Origin: Nonlabens sp. MB-3u-79
GTDB lineage: Bacteria; Bacteroidota; Bacteroidia; Flavobacteriales; Flavobacteriaceae
Assembly: GCF_002831625.1 (NCBI RefSeq)
Contig: NZ_CP025116.1
Location: 2,099,501 to 2,163,500 of the forward strand
DNA: 64,000 bases
Reading direction: 5' to 3'
This document shows, one piece after another, positions 42,788 to 50,250 of this stretch. The notes under the pieces are model-generated. The model did no database searches. It saw only the letters and a list, made by a program, of their open reading frames with translations, and was not told where the DNA came from. The stretch's first letter is position 1. Every line of letters starts with the position of its first letter. A program made the translations under genes and the position numbers.

Positions 42788-43237
42788 TTAGAGAATCACT
42801 AGAATAGATGGATTTTCTTTTTTAAAAGTATGGAAATCCTTTTTTAAGGAGTTAGAAAACTTGTTTTGTTCCATACAAATCATGTGAAGCGATGTTGCTG
42901 TTTGCATCCATTCTAGAATAGCTTTGCCTGCGGGATCATTTATATCGCAACCTACCAACCCTATTTCTTTAACTGACATGGGTAAATGATTCATGATGGC
43001 AATTATACCTTTATCGCCTATTTGATTGTTATAACTCAAACTGAAAGAATTTAAAGTACTGGTAAAACTATCTTCTTTTTTAAGAATAGCAGCAATATCT
43101 AGTGCATCTTGGGTTGTGAATCCTAAGTTTCTAAGGTGTAAACTTCGATCAAAAGAATTTTTTCCTAGGCTTAGCGCTTTGTTAAGGCACTTTGTAGTTC
43201 CCTTCTCTTTTAAAAAGTCAATGAGCTTATGAAACAT
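42788..43237 (-). CDS. Leucine-rich-repeat-like hypothetical protein
   Basis: A 149-residue cytoplasmic protein with no signal peptide. The middle shows two or three leucine-rich-repeat-like units of the ribonuclease-inhibitor type (LNSFSLSYNNQIGDKGIIAIMNHL, core SLSYNNQIGDKG, about residue 65; VKEIGLVGCDINDPAGKAIL, about 90; LHMICMEQNKFSNSL). Such units form short solenoids for protein contact. The function is unknown. It lies between the DUF2853 gene (convergent) and a cytochrome c lipoprotein gene 22 bases upstream on the same strand. Confidence 0.72.
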   Translation of the reverse strand: MFHKLIDFLKEKGTTKCLNKALSLGKNSFDRSLHLRNLGFTTQDALDIAAILKKEDSFTSTLNSFSLSYNNQIGDKGIIAIMNHLPMSVKEIGLVGCDINDPAGKAILEWMQTATSLHMICMEQNKFSNSLKKDFHTFKKENPSILVIL

Positions 43238-43258
43238 AGGTGTGATTCAGTAAAAAAA

Positions 43259-43693
43259 TTACTTTTTTACAGCCTTGACTTCCTCCTCGGTAACCACTTC
43301 ACCGCTATTCCAAGTTTGAATGGTGTAATTCATTACATCAGCTACTTCTTGGTCGTCTAAGCCAAGAGGGAGCATAACATTATTGTACTCGGCTCCATTG
43401 ACAAGAATTTTACCTTTTAAACCATATTTTATCGCATGAATGCTCTCTATACGCTTGTTGATTAACCAGTCGGACGGATTTAATGGAGGGAAAGCTCCTG
43501 CGACTCCTTTTCCATTGGGTAAATGACACGTCACACAAAGTTCGCCGTAGATCTCTTTACCACGAGACACACTTTGCTCTAGTGGAGTTTTTTGTACCGC
43601 ATTTGCTGCATAGTTGCCTGTGGACTCTTTCTTTTTGTCATCTCCACAACTGCTAAAAACAATTGCTACGGCTAGTATAAATAGATATTTCAT
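43259..43693 (-). CDS. c-type cytochrome lipoprotein
   Basis: A 144-residue mono-heme cytochrome. The start at 43693 gives a lipoprotein signal MKYLFILAVAIVFSSC (Cys16); a longer in-frame start would mask it. The heme motif is CVTCH in YGELCVTCHLPNGKG (about residue 52), and a late Met in NVMLPLGL (about 109) is the likely sixth ligand. It should transfer electrons in the periplasm, possibly for the PQQ-type sugar dehydrogenase encoded 1.2 kb upstream on the same strand, though a repeat array separates them. Confidence 0.88.
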   Translation of the reverse strand: MKYLFILAVAIVFSSCGDDKKKESTGNYAANAVQKTPLEQSVSRGKEIYGELCVTCHLPNGKGVAGAFPPLNPSDWLINKRIESIHAIKYGLKGKILVNGAEYNNVMLPLGLDDQEVADVMNYTIQTWNSGEVVTEEEVKAVKK

Positions 43694-43812
43694 AATTCTT
43701 TGATGTGGTTTAAAAATACAAAGCAATCTGTAAATGAAATGGTTTAATGTAGAATAATTTATGGGTTAAGTGGTGTCCTAGAATTTCAACAATAACAGAC
43801 ACTATGTTTATC

Positions 43813-44727
43813 GCAGCAGGCGGAATGAATTCCGCCTCTGGGAATCTATTTTGTCGCCTCACGGCCTTTTTTTTATTTAGCGGACTGAAGTCCGCTTTTT
43901 CAAGGTCAAGGTCAAATTCAGATAGAAACCTCACCCTTTAGGGCTGGGAAAAGGTTTCGATATTTTACATGTACATTGCAGCAGGCGGAATGAATTCCGC
44001 CTCTGGGAATCTATTTTGTCGCCTCACGGCCTTTTTTTTATTTAGCGGACTGAAGTCCGCTTTTTCAAGGTCAAATTCAAATTCAGATAGAAACCTCACC
44101 CTTTAGGGCTGGGGAAAGGTTTCGATATTTTACATGTACATCGCAGCAGGCGGAATGAATTCCGCCTCTGGGAATCTATTTTGTCGCCTCACGGCCTTCT
44201 TTTTATTTAGCGGACTGAAGTCCGCTTTTTCAAGGTCAAATTCAAATTCAGATAGAAACCTCACCCTTTAGGGCTGGGGAAAGGCTTCGATATTTTACAT
44301 GTACATCGCAGCAGGCGGAATGAATTCCGCCTCTGGGAATCTATTTTGTCGCCTCACGGCCTTTTTTTTATTTAGCGGACTGAAGTCCGCTTTTTCAAGG
44401 TCAAGGTCAAATTCAGATAGAAACCTCACCCTTTAGGGCTGGGGAAAGGTTTCGATATTTTACTTGTACATTGCAGCAGGCGGAATGAATTCCGCCTCTG
44501 GGAATCTATTTTGTCGCCTCACGGCCTTCTTTTTATTTAGCGGACTGAAGTCCGCTTTTTCAAGGTCAAGGTCAAATTCAGATAGAAACCTCACCCTTTA
44601 GGGCTGGGGAAAGGCTTCGATATTTTACATGTACATTGCAGCAGGCGGAATGAATTCCGCCTCTGGGAATCTATTTTGTCGCCTCACGGCCTTCTTTTTA
44701 TTTAGCGGACTGAAGTCCGCTTTTTCA
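43813..44727 (+). repeat. Tandem repeat array 2: 165-bp unit, five full copies plus a partial sixth
   Basis: Units begin at 43813, 43978, 44143, 44308, 44473 and 44638, an exact 165-base period with only a few substitutions between copies (for example aaggt versus aaggc, and ggtcaaggtc versus ggtcaaattc). Each unit has hairpin A AGGCGGAATGAATTCCGCCT, then a GTCGCCTCACGGCC plus T-tract spacer, then hairpin B AGCGGACTGAAGTCCGCT followed by T5, and a tail containing CCTCACCCTTTAGGGCTGGGG. Near identity suggests recent or ongoing homogenisation. It contains no gene: every frame has stops in each unit or is only a repeat artefact. Confidence 0.95.
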
Positions 44728-44734
44728 GTTCAAA

Positions 44735-44895
44735 AAATTTATTTTCCATTTTCCATTTTCCTCATTCCTCATTCCACTTTCCACTCTCCACTTTTCACTT
44801 TTCACTCTCCACTTCCCACATTCCATAAACTTAAAGACTCACATCTCACAGCTCACATCTCACCACTCAACGACTCAACGACTCACTACTCACCA
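44735..44895. repeat. Pyrimidine-rich degenerate simple repeat
   Basis: About 160 bases with almost no G on the plus strand, built from short variants of TTCCATTTTCC, CACTTTCCACTC and ACTCACATCTCAC. It lies between array 2 and the stop of the sugar dehydrogenase gene. No gene is seen. Confidence 0.85.
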
Positions 44896-44896
44896 A

Positions 44897-46090
44897 CTAG
44901 CGAACTATCCTAAAAATCCCTTTTCCTTCCACACCTATATAAATCATTCCATCCGGGCCTATTTTTACATTGCGCATACGACCTAAACCGTCTACTAGTT
45001 TTTCTCTTTTGGTAACACCTTGGTCGTCTACATAGAGCATTTCTAGGTATTGAAATTTTAAGGAGCCTACTAAATAGTTGCCGTTCCAGTCTGCATAAGC
45101 AGCATTATCAAGAATAGCAAAACCACTAGGCGCTATACTAGGTACCCAATAATAGAAGGGTTGCTCCATTCCTTCTTTGGCAGTGCTTTCTGCAAACTCA
45201 CCACCACCATAATTCTCTCCGTAGCTGATCACTGGCCATCCGTAATTACGTCCGGGTTTTATAAAGTTAATTTCGTCACCACCTTGAGGGCCGTGTTCAT
45301 GAGCGATGATTTGGCCTGTCTTAGGGTGCGCCGTCATTCCTTGCGGATTTCTATTTCCATAAGTAAAAGCTGCGGTTTTAGCTCCAGGAACATTTACAAA
45401 AGGATTGTCTGTTGGAATACGTCCATCGTCATGTATCCTATAGATTTTACCACCATCTCGCTTTAAATCTTGTGGGTTGATATCTCGTTCTCCACGTTCA
45501 CCAACAGAGAAATACAAGTAACCTTCTGGATCCCATGCAAAGCGACTGCCAAAATGTTGTCCTTTTTTTGTGTTGGGAGTTGCTTTGTAGAGTACTTTAA
45601 GATCTATCAATTCATCATTTTTTAAAATGGCACTTGCAATTGCGGTATTCCCTCCCGAGCCCTCACCTTCAGAGCTGGCATAGGAAATATAGATCCTGTT
45701 GTTTTTTTTAAAATCAGGATGTACAGTCACATCCAGCAAGCCACCTTGACCGCGTAAGTACACTGCAGGGACTCCAGATATTTCATGTGATCTATTACCG
45801 TCAAAGCGGTATAATTTACCTTCCTTTTCTGTGTAGATCAAATCGCTATTAGGCAACCAAGTCATACCCCATGGATTAGTAAGGTCTTTTACAATTGGTA
45901 TTATTGTATAGTCCTTTTGATCTTCTATAAGAGGAATGTTTTGAGCAGAAGGAACTTGTTGATTGCTTTCAAAGAAAGAAGGAGCATCTTCTAATGTCTG
46001 ATTAACCGAGAGATCTTCAGTAGAGTCAGAGTTATTCTTACAACCGATGCTTAGAATGATCAAAAGTAGAAGTGGAGAAAATCGTTTCAT
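44897..46090 (-). CDS. PQQ-dependent sugar dehydrogenase (soluble aldose dehydrogenase family), lipoprotein
   Basis: A 397-residue exported six-bladed beta-propeller of the glucose/sorbosone dehydrogenase family. The signal ends in a lipobox (LSIGC, Cys17). Family motifs: NPWGMTWLPNSDLIYTEKEG (core WGMTWLP, about 72), GLLDVTVHPDFKKNNRIY (about 112), HFGSRFAWDPEGYLYFSVGERG (catalytic region, about 182), and GNRNPQGMTAHP with AHEHGPQGGDEIN (about 250-275). It should oxidise aldose sugars in the periplasm using PQQ; whether this cell makes PQQ is unknown. A hairpin-rich gap lies upstream. Confidence 0.9.
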   Translation of the reverse strand: MKRFSPLLLLIILSIGCKNNSDSTEDLSVNQTLEDAPSFFESNQQVPSAQNIPLIEDQKDYTIIPIVKDLTNPWGMTWLPNSDLIYTEKEGKLYRFDGNRSHEISGVPAVYLRGQGGLLDVTVHPDFKKNNRIYISYASSEGEGSGGNTAIASAILKNDELIDLKVLYKATPNTKKGQHFGSRFAWDPEGYLYFSVGERGERDINPQDLKRDGGKIYRIHDDGRIPTDNPFVNVPGAKTAAFTYGNRNPQGMTAHPKTGQIIAHEHGPQGGDEINFIKPGRNYGWPVISYGENYGGGEFAESTAKEGMEQPFYYWVPSIAPSGFAILDNAAYADWNGNYLVGSLKFQYLEMLYVDDQGVTKREKLVDGLGRMRNVKIGPDGMIYIGVEGKGIFRIVR

Positions 46091-46146
46091 GATCTGTTAT
46101 TTAATTTAAAAGTAAATCTTCGACAGTCACAAAACAATAATAAAAT

Positions 46147-46185
46147 GATAAATCCCTTAGCGTTCACTAAGGGATTTATCTGTTT
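46147..46185. terminator. Strong hairpin after the micro-ORF group
   Basis: Perfect 14-bp stem GATAAATCCCTTAG/CTAAGGGATTTATC, followed by TGTTTTT on plus and by ATTTTATTATTG on minus. It probably ends minus-strand transcription from the micro-ORFs before the sugar dehydrogenase gene. Confidence 0.75.
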
Positions 46186-46283
46186 TTGGTGGTTATTAAA
46201 TTTAAGTGTCTTTTATAAGGAGTAGGGTAGAAGGCTAATTCAAAATAGCTACTGTGTTGAAAAAACACTGTTTCTCCTAGCAT
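46176..46283 (-). CDS. Micro-ORF 3 (35 residues)
   Basis: A frame of 35 codons starting with ATG at 46283, overlapping the region of the stop of micro-ORF 2 (minus-strand ATGCTAG), ending inside the terminator stem. The peptide is rich in Phe, Tyr and Thr (for example FELAFYPTPYKRHLN). Its start position fits translational coupling, but the overlap with the hairpin makes it the weakest of the three. Confidence 0.28.
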   Translation of the reverse strand: MLGETVFFQHSSYFELAFYPTPYKRHLNLITTKNR

Positions 46284-46405
46284 AAAAAGAAAGTTCTACT
46301 GGCTTCCATGTCTTCATTAAAAGGAAGATTTTCATCTGTAGAGCGATTTCTGGAAAGCATAGGAAAATCGGAGTTCAAGGCTAAAATTTTTATTGAGGTT
46401 TTCAT
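46277..46405 (-). CDS. Micro-ORF 2 (42 residues)
   Basis: A 42-codon frame starting with ATG at 46405. The peptide begins MKTSIKILALNSDF, continues with SRNRSTDENLPF and ends in a cysteine (TFFLC). Its start resembles that of micro-ORF 1 (MKxSI.xL..N), and both hold an N-R-S/T stretch. It lies 29 bases downstream of micro-ORF 1 on the same strand. No family is recognised. A secreted or modified peptide is conceivable, but there is no clear signal peptide or double-Gly leader. Confidence 0.42.
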   Translation of the reverse strand: MKTSIKILALNSDFPMLSRNRSTDENLPFNEDMEASRTFFLC

Positions 46406-46434
46406 GATTGATGTTTTAAGAATTGTTATTTATT

Positions 46435-46542
46435 TTATCTGTAACGACGTCTGGAGTTCCATGTATCTGAAAAAGTAGCTGCGTTACTTGTTCTGTTGTT
46501 TGTCTCTTGGTTTCCGTTTAAAAATCCTATTGAAGCTTTCAT
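46435..46542 (-). CDS. Micro-ORF 1 (35 residues)
   Basis: A 35-codon frame starting at ATG 46542: MKASIGFLNGNQETNNRTS and then a Trp and an Arg-rich end (WNSRRRYR). It heads a possible operon of three tiny frames that ends at the 46147 hairpin. Similar MKxSI starts in two adjacent frames suggest duplication. No modification enzyme or transporter is seen next to it, so a peptide natural product is not supported. Confidence 0.42.
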   Translation of the reverse strand: MKASIGFLNGNQETNNRTSNAATFSDTWNSRRRYR

Positions 46543-46684
46543 AATGTTTTATTTTTGGGTTATACTTAATAGACGATCACTCTTTTCAATTGTTACAGTT
46601 AGTTTTATAATTATTTTGAGGTATTTTATTAATTAACTGATGTTCAGAGTATTAAATTGCTAATTATTTTAGCAATAAAAATAA

Positions 46685-46717
46685 AAAAGCGATTATTATT
46701 AGTAAATAATCGCTTTT
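46685..46717 (-). terminator. Terminator-like hairpin between micro-ORFs and DUF2452 gene
   Basis: AAAAGCGATTATT/AATAATCGCTTTT, 13-bp stem with a 7-base loop and, on the minus strand, T6 followed by ATTTTTA. It would stop transcription coming from the DUF2452 side. Confidence 0.7.
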
Positions 46718-47053
46718 ATGAGGGGTGTTTTGTTGTTGTATAGGGTCAAATTTGTATCAACTACTACTTTTTATTAAAATTTAAGGAGGTAGAACAACAG
46801 CTTTGAATTTAATATATCTTCCATTGATTAAGCTATTGTATCATATGATCACGAATCCTAAACCCTTATCCTATGCTTCCTTATGAGTTGGGAAAAGTGA
46901 TAATAGCTTGTCTCTGGATAAAGAGCTCTTATGAGCTGCTGTTTACCGACAGGATTCTTCAAGAATGAATTTTTAAAACTATAGAGGTACCTACAGTTCA
47001 GTTAAAAAGAGGCAAGAGGATTAAAAGATAGATGTACTATTAAATAGCAAGGC
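46718..47053. other. Gap downstream of the DUF2452 gene
   Basis: About 335 bases with no supportable gene, repeat or RNA signature. Confidence 0.5.
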
Positions 47054-47464
47054 TTATGATCCTATTTCCTCCCATAATTTTTCAGAAGTAAGTCTATAGG
47101 TACCTACAGATTCCCAAGTACATTCTTCTGGAGAAATGACAGATAAGAAGGGAAGTCCATCTTTACGTCCTTTGTATAAGTGATAAGTTTCTCCTACGAT
47201 AGGTTCAAAAGAGAATTTAGCTCCGTAAACAAGTTGGTTGTCCTCGTATTTTTTAACCATGGCTTCGTATTGCGCTTTGAGTTGGTCAAATTGGGATTTG
47301 ATCTCATGGTTGACCTTGTTGATATTGGTCTGTTTCCACGAGGTAATATCTGGAGTAGTGATTTTAGGAGCCGCGACACCACTGGAATAAGGAAGAAGTG
47401 CGGCATTATAAGTACCTGTTTCTTCATCGTAAACTACGTAATCTGGCTTTTTCTTTTCACTCAT
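47054..47464 (-). CDS. DUF2452 family protein
   Basis: A 136-residue soluble protein without signal peptide. It matches DUF2452: an N-terminal DYVVYDEETGTYNAALLPYSS (core VYDEETGTYNA), a central helix (FDQLKAQYEAMVKKYEDNQLVY, about residues 59-80), and a C-terminal YHLYKGRKDGLPFLSVISP (core LYKG..G..FLS). The function is unknown. A TAAATTTG promoter box lies only 4 bases before the ATG, so the mRNA is probably leaderless. Confidence 0.85.
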   Translation of the reverse strand: MSEKKKPDYVVYDEETGTYNAALLPYSSGVAAPKITTPDITSWKQTNINKVNHEIKSQFDQLKAQYEAMVKKYEDNQLVYGAKFSFEPIVGETYHLYKGRKDGLPFLSVISPEECTWESVGTYRLTSEKLWEEIGS

Positions 47465-47468
47465 TTGG

Positions 47469-47476
47469 CAAATTTA
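47469..47476 (-). promoter_or_regulatory. TAnnTTTG -7 box of the DUF2452 gene
   Basis: TAAATTTG on the minus strand, 4 bases before the ATG at 47464; any transcript from here would have no leader. Confidence 0.5.
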
Positions 47477-47687
47477 CAAATTGATAGCTTTTTTTGTGGA
47501 AGATTAACATGATTTTCTTAAACAATATAATTAAGGCAGGATGAAGGGTCTCGATTTGAATAATTTATCATTCTACCAAATTACGAATTATACCTCTATA
47601 TTACTTTAATTGCTGCCATACCTAAAGCATTCATCCACCGTGTTAAGATCTTGAAGCAAGATCAGTTATTTTGATTTGATGTGATCT

Positions 47688-47703
47688 CGCTTTCGCGAAA
47701 GCG
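47688..47703. repeat. Palindrome copy 10 (intergenic, before the 88-residue protein gene)
   Basis: Full 16-base match, 33 bases before the ATG at 47737. Confidence 0.95.
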
Positions 47704-47736
47704 TAACAAATATCATCTTATTGCAACTAATTAACT

Positions 47737-48003
47737 ATGACAAACGAAATTAACTATATAGACTTTGAACCTAAAGTAGCTCATAAAAGTTTCTGGAAAG
47801 GGAATAATTACGAATCTACTAAGGTGGTTATGGAACGCGTGAATGAATGGGTACGCAAGAATTACAACTCAAAAATTATAAATGTAGAAACACTTCTTGT
47901 TCCAGTTTCTGGACATAATAAGAAAGAGCACAATGCCAAAAGACTGAACATGCAAGGTGGGTATGTTTATATGATTGAGGTGGTGAGAGTATGGTATCAA
48001 TAG
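47737..48003 (+). CDS. Conserved hypothetical protein (88 residues)
   Basis: An 88-residue soluble protein with no signal peptide or recognised domain. It has aromatic, charged sequence (HKSFWKGNNYESTKVVMERVN, core FWKGNNYES; VETLLVPVSGHNKKEH) and ends in EVVRVWYQ, consistent with a small alpha/beta fold. It is followed after 33 bases by menB, which has its own promoter box. Codon use is ordinary for the window, which supports a real gene. I cannot assign a function. Confidence 0.7.
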   Translation: MTNEINYIDFEPKVAHKSFWKGNNYESTKVVMERVNEWVRKNYNSKIINVETLLVPVSGHNKKEHNAKRLNMQGGYVYMIEVVRVWYQ

Positions 48004-48012
48004 GATAGATCT

Positions 48013-48020
48013 TATATTTG
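48013..48020 (+). promoter_or_regulatory. TAnnTTTG -7 box of menB
   Basis: TATATTTG, 16 bases before the ATG at 48037. Confidence 0.5.
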
Positions 48021-48036
48021 CTACAAAACTGATCTT

Positions 48037-48876
48037 ATGTCCATACCTTGGAAAACTGCTATAGAATTTGAAGATATCACTTATAAAAAATCTAATGGTA
48101 TCGCCCGTATTGCATTCAATAGACCTGAGGTGCGCAATGCCTTCAGGCCTAAAACTGTGAGCGAACTCATCAAAGCATTTTATGACGCACAAGAAGACCT
48201 CTCTATAGGGGTAGTCGTGCTGACTGGTGAAGGACCTTCAAAAAAAGATGGTGGTTGGGCTTTTTGCAGTGGTGGAGATCAAAATGCTCGCGGACACGAT
48301 GGTTATAAAGATGATTCTGGAACTGGGCGTCTTAATATTCTAGAAGTACAACGCATGATACGTTTTATGCCTAAAGTGGTCATTTGTGCCGTGCCAGGTT
48401 GGGCCGTAGGTGGTGGGCATAGTTTACATGTCGTTTGTGACATGACCATAGCGAGTAGAGAACATGGGGTGTTCAAACAAACAGATACTGATGTAGCCAG
48501 TGTAGATGCTGGTTATGGAAGTGCATATCTCGCAAAAATGGTGGGTCAGAAAAAAGCACGTGAGATTTTCTTTTTAGGCCGCACCTATTCTGCTCAAGAA
48601 GCCATGGATATGGGAATGGTGAATGCTGTAGTACCTCATGATGAACTGGATCAAACCGCATATGATTGGGGACAAGAGATCCTTAAGAAATCTCCAATAG
48701 CTATAAAAATGGCAAAATTTGCATTAAACGCTACTGATGATGGTATGGTAGGTCAACAAGTTTTTGCTGGAGAAATGACGCGATTGATCTACATGACCGA
48801 CGAGGCAAAAGAAGGAAGAGAAGCCTTTTTAGAAAAGCGACCGCCTAATTGGGGGAGTGATCGTTATATACCTTAA
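48037..48876 (+). CDS. menB: 1,4-dihydroxy-2-naphthoyl-CoA synthase
   Basis: A 279-residue crotonase-fold enzyme that cyclises succinylbenzoyl-CoA to DHNA-CoA. Motifs: IARIAFNRPEVRNAFRP (residues 20-36), GGWAFCSGGDQNARG (oxyanion hole and CoA site, about 72-86), PGWAVGGGHSLHVVCDMTIAS (about 119), and DVASVDAGYGSAYLAKMVGQ with the catalytic Asp (about 150). The C-terminus EKRPPNWGSDRYIP closes the active site in MenB hexamers. It is separated from menD by about 5.7 kb of accessory genes and arrays. Confidence 0.95.
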   Translation: MSIPWKTAIEFEDITYKKSNGIARIAFNRPEVRNAFRPKTVSELIKAFYDAQEDLSIGVVVLTGEGPSKKDGGWAFCSGGDQNARGHDGYKDDSGTGRLNILEVQRMIRFMPKVVICAVPGWAVGGGHSLHVVCDMTIASREHGVFKQTDTDVASVDAGYGSAYLAKMVGQKKAREIFFLGRTYSAQEAMDMGMVNAVVPHDELDQTAYDWGQEILKKSPIAIKMAKFALNATDDGMVGQQVFAGEMTRLIYMTDEAKEGREAFLEKRPPNWGSDRYIP

Positions 48877-49392
48877 TTTTTAGTTTTCAGTAGGCAGTAT
48901 GCAGGTTGATTTGCTCGCTGCGCTCGCAAATGTGAGTAGGCAGTATTTTATAATGGTAACTTTGGAAATTATTTTCCGCACTTGATGCAGAATCCTTTAC
49001 AGTTCCCGAGAGTTTTAAGGGGAGTTTCCCCCTTTCTTGCATCCGACGAGTGCAACGAGAGGAATGCATAATGTCTTCCCTATACTTAGCTTGTCGAAGT
49101 AATGACCATGAGGCAATAAAAGAAAGAGCAACGCGATTCAAAGCTATTTTTCCCTTTGGGGAAATGTCCGCGGGACAATGGGGCTTACGATGCTGGAATG
49201 ATCGGAAAGTCGATGGATTGAACTTCCGCACTTGATGCGGAGTCCTTTGCAGTTCCCGGTATTTTTTTGACGAGGTTTTCCCTTCTTGCATCCGACGAGT
49301 GCAACGGGAGGAATGCATAATGTCCGCAGGACAATGGGGATTGCGATGCTGGAGTTATTTAGAGATCAAAATATCGCAGTGTTATACGACCT
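48877..49392. repeat. Degenerate intergenic repeats between menB and the epimerase gene
   Basis: No gene. Two diverged copies of one element lie at about 48979-49198 and 49229-49351. Both contain CTTGATGCRGARTCCTTTRC, a CAGTTCCCG segment, CTTGCATCCGACGAGTGCAA, AGGAATGCATAATGTC and, farther on, GGACAATGGGG.TT.CGATGCTGGA. Copy 1 carries about 90 extra bases before the last segment. AGTAGGCAGTAT also occurs twice at 48889-48945. A 143-codon minus-strand frame across the region repeats the same Cys/Arg-rich motif and is an artefact. Confidence 0.75.
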
Positions 49393-49407
49393 CGCTTTCG
49401 CGAAAGC
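49393..49407. repeat. Palindrome copy 11 (intergenic, 3' of epimerase gene)
   Basis: CGCTTTCGCGAAAGC followed by C, 16 bases beyond the epimerase stop. Confidence 0.9.
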
Positions 49408-49422
49408 CTCACCCACATAGAT

Positions 49423-50238
49423 CTACATCACCACACTACTTTTTACCACATCTTCTATATTGAGTTGTAAATGTTTAGGCAACATATTGTCCCTAGGTAA
49501 AACAGCAAGGTGTCGGTCTTCGTTGGAATCAAAAACCTGTTTCAATAAGGGCTGTGGATAGCCTAACTGTTCACAAATATCTTTGATGAGGTCTATATGA
49601 TGTATGAGGTTATTACTGCCTAGATGAAAGATGCCACGTCGTCTTCTATTGATAATATAATGCAGCTGTTGTACTAATTTGTTAATATGGGTAGCATTGA
49701 TCACCACATTAGGAAAAACATCCATAGCTTGATTTAATTGAAGCTGGGCTTTTAGTTCATTAATTCGAGGAGAGCCTGCACCGTAAATCATAGGAATGCG
49801 GCATATCACATATTTAGAAACAGGCTTGCGCAGTAATTCGTTTTCAATTTTAATTTTAAACCTTCCATAAATACTTTCAGACAGTGTTTTGTCGTATTCG
49901 TAACTAGGGTAATTAGTGAAACGATCAAAGACATTTGCGCTGGATAGAAAGATTAGCTTACAGTCATTCTTTTCTATATAATCTGCAATTTCAAAATGCA
50001 TGCGCACCAGACTAGTAACATTTCCCCTTAGGGCTGTTACTATAAACTTCGGTTTGAGATTATTTAAAAGTATATCGAGACTTTCCATTTCATAATCAAA
50101 CTGATGAAAATGCTTGTTTTTTTCAAAAGCAGCATGATCCGTTTTGAAAGTTGCATGTACATCAAAAAAGGGTACCAGTTCTTTATAGAGTGCATTACCT
50201 ATAAAACCGCTACCGCCTAAAATTAAAATTCTACTCAA
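49423..50238 (-). CDS. NAD-dependent epimerase/dehydratase (RmlD-like SDR)
   Basis: A 271-residue extended SDR enzyme. The Rossmann motif is RILILGGSGFIGNALYKEL (residues 3-21), followed by TALRGNV and LIFLSSANVFD (about 98) with the active-site Tyr and Lys in YEYDK (about 113). Motifs such as CRIPMIYGAGSPR (about 147) place it near RmlD/dTDP-4-dehydrorhamnose reductase-like proteins. Its substrate is not clear. It starts at TTG 50238, 12 bases after the gcvT stop, so it appears to be the second gene of the gcvT unit. Confidence 0.85.
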   Translation of the reverse strand: MSRILILGGSGFIGNALYKELVPFFDVHATFKTDHAAFEKNKHFHQFDYEMESLDILLNNLKPKFIVTALRGNVTSLVRMHFEIADYIEKNDCKLIFLSSANVFDRFTNYPSYEYDKTLSESIYGRFKIKIENELLRKPVSKYVICRIPMIYGAGSPRINELKAQLQLNQAMDVFPNVVINATHINKLVQQLHYIINRRRRGIFHLGSNNLIHHIDLIKDICEQLGYPQPLLKQVFDSNEDRHLAVLPRDNMLPKHLQLNIEDVVKSSVVM

Positions 50239-50250
50239 AAATAAATCTGT

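Noticed and set aside
43813..44727. Array 2 as a CRISPR array
   Set aside because: The units are 165 bp without unique spacers, all parts are repeated, and no cas gene is present.
44629..44913. 94-codon plus-strand frame at the end of array 2
   Set aside because: It consists of the last repeat unit plus the pyrimidine-rich tract. Earlier repeat units have a stop in the same frame, so it is an artefact of low complexity.
46176..46542. Micro-ORFs as a RiPP (modified peptide) cluster
   Set aside because: There is no modification enzyme, protease-transporter or double-Gly leader nearby. They remain unassigned micro-ORFs.
48887..49318. 143-codon minus-strand frame in the menB-epimerase gap
   Set aside because: It is made of the two copies of a noncoding repeat; its HSSRCTRRMQE motif occurs twice only because the DNA repeats, composition is Cys/Arg/Ser-biased, and there is no promoter or family.
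50236..50243. TATTTTTG box as promoter of the epimerase gene
   Set aside because: It overlaps the TTG start itself, so transcription would begin inside the gene; the gene is more simply co-transcribed with gcvT.
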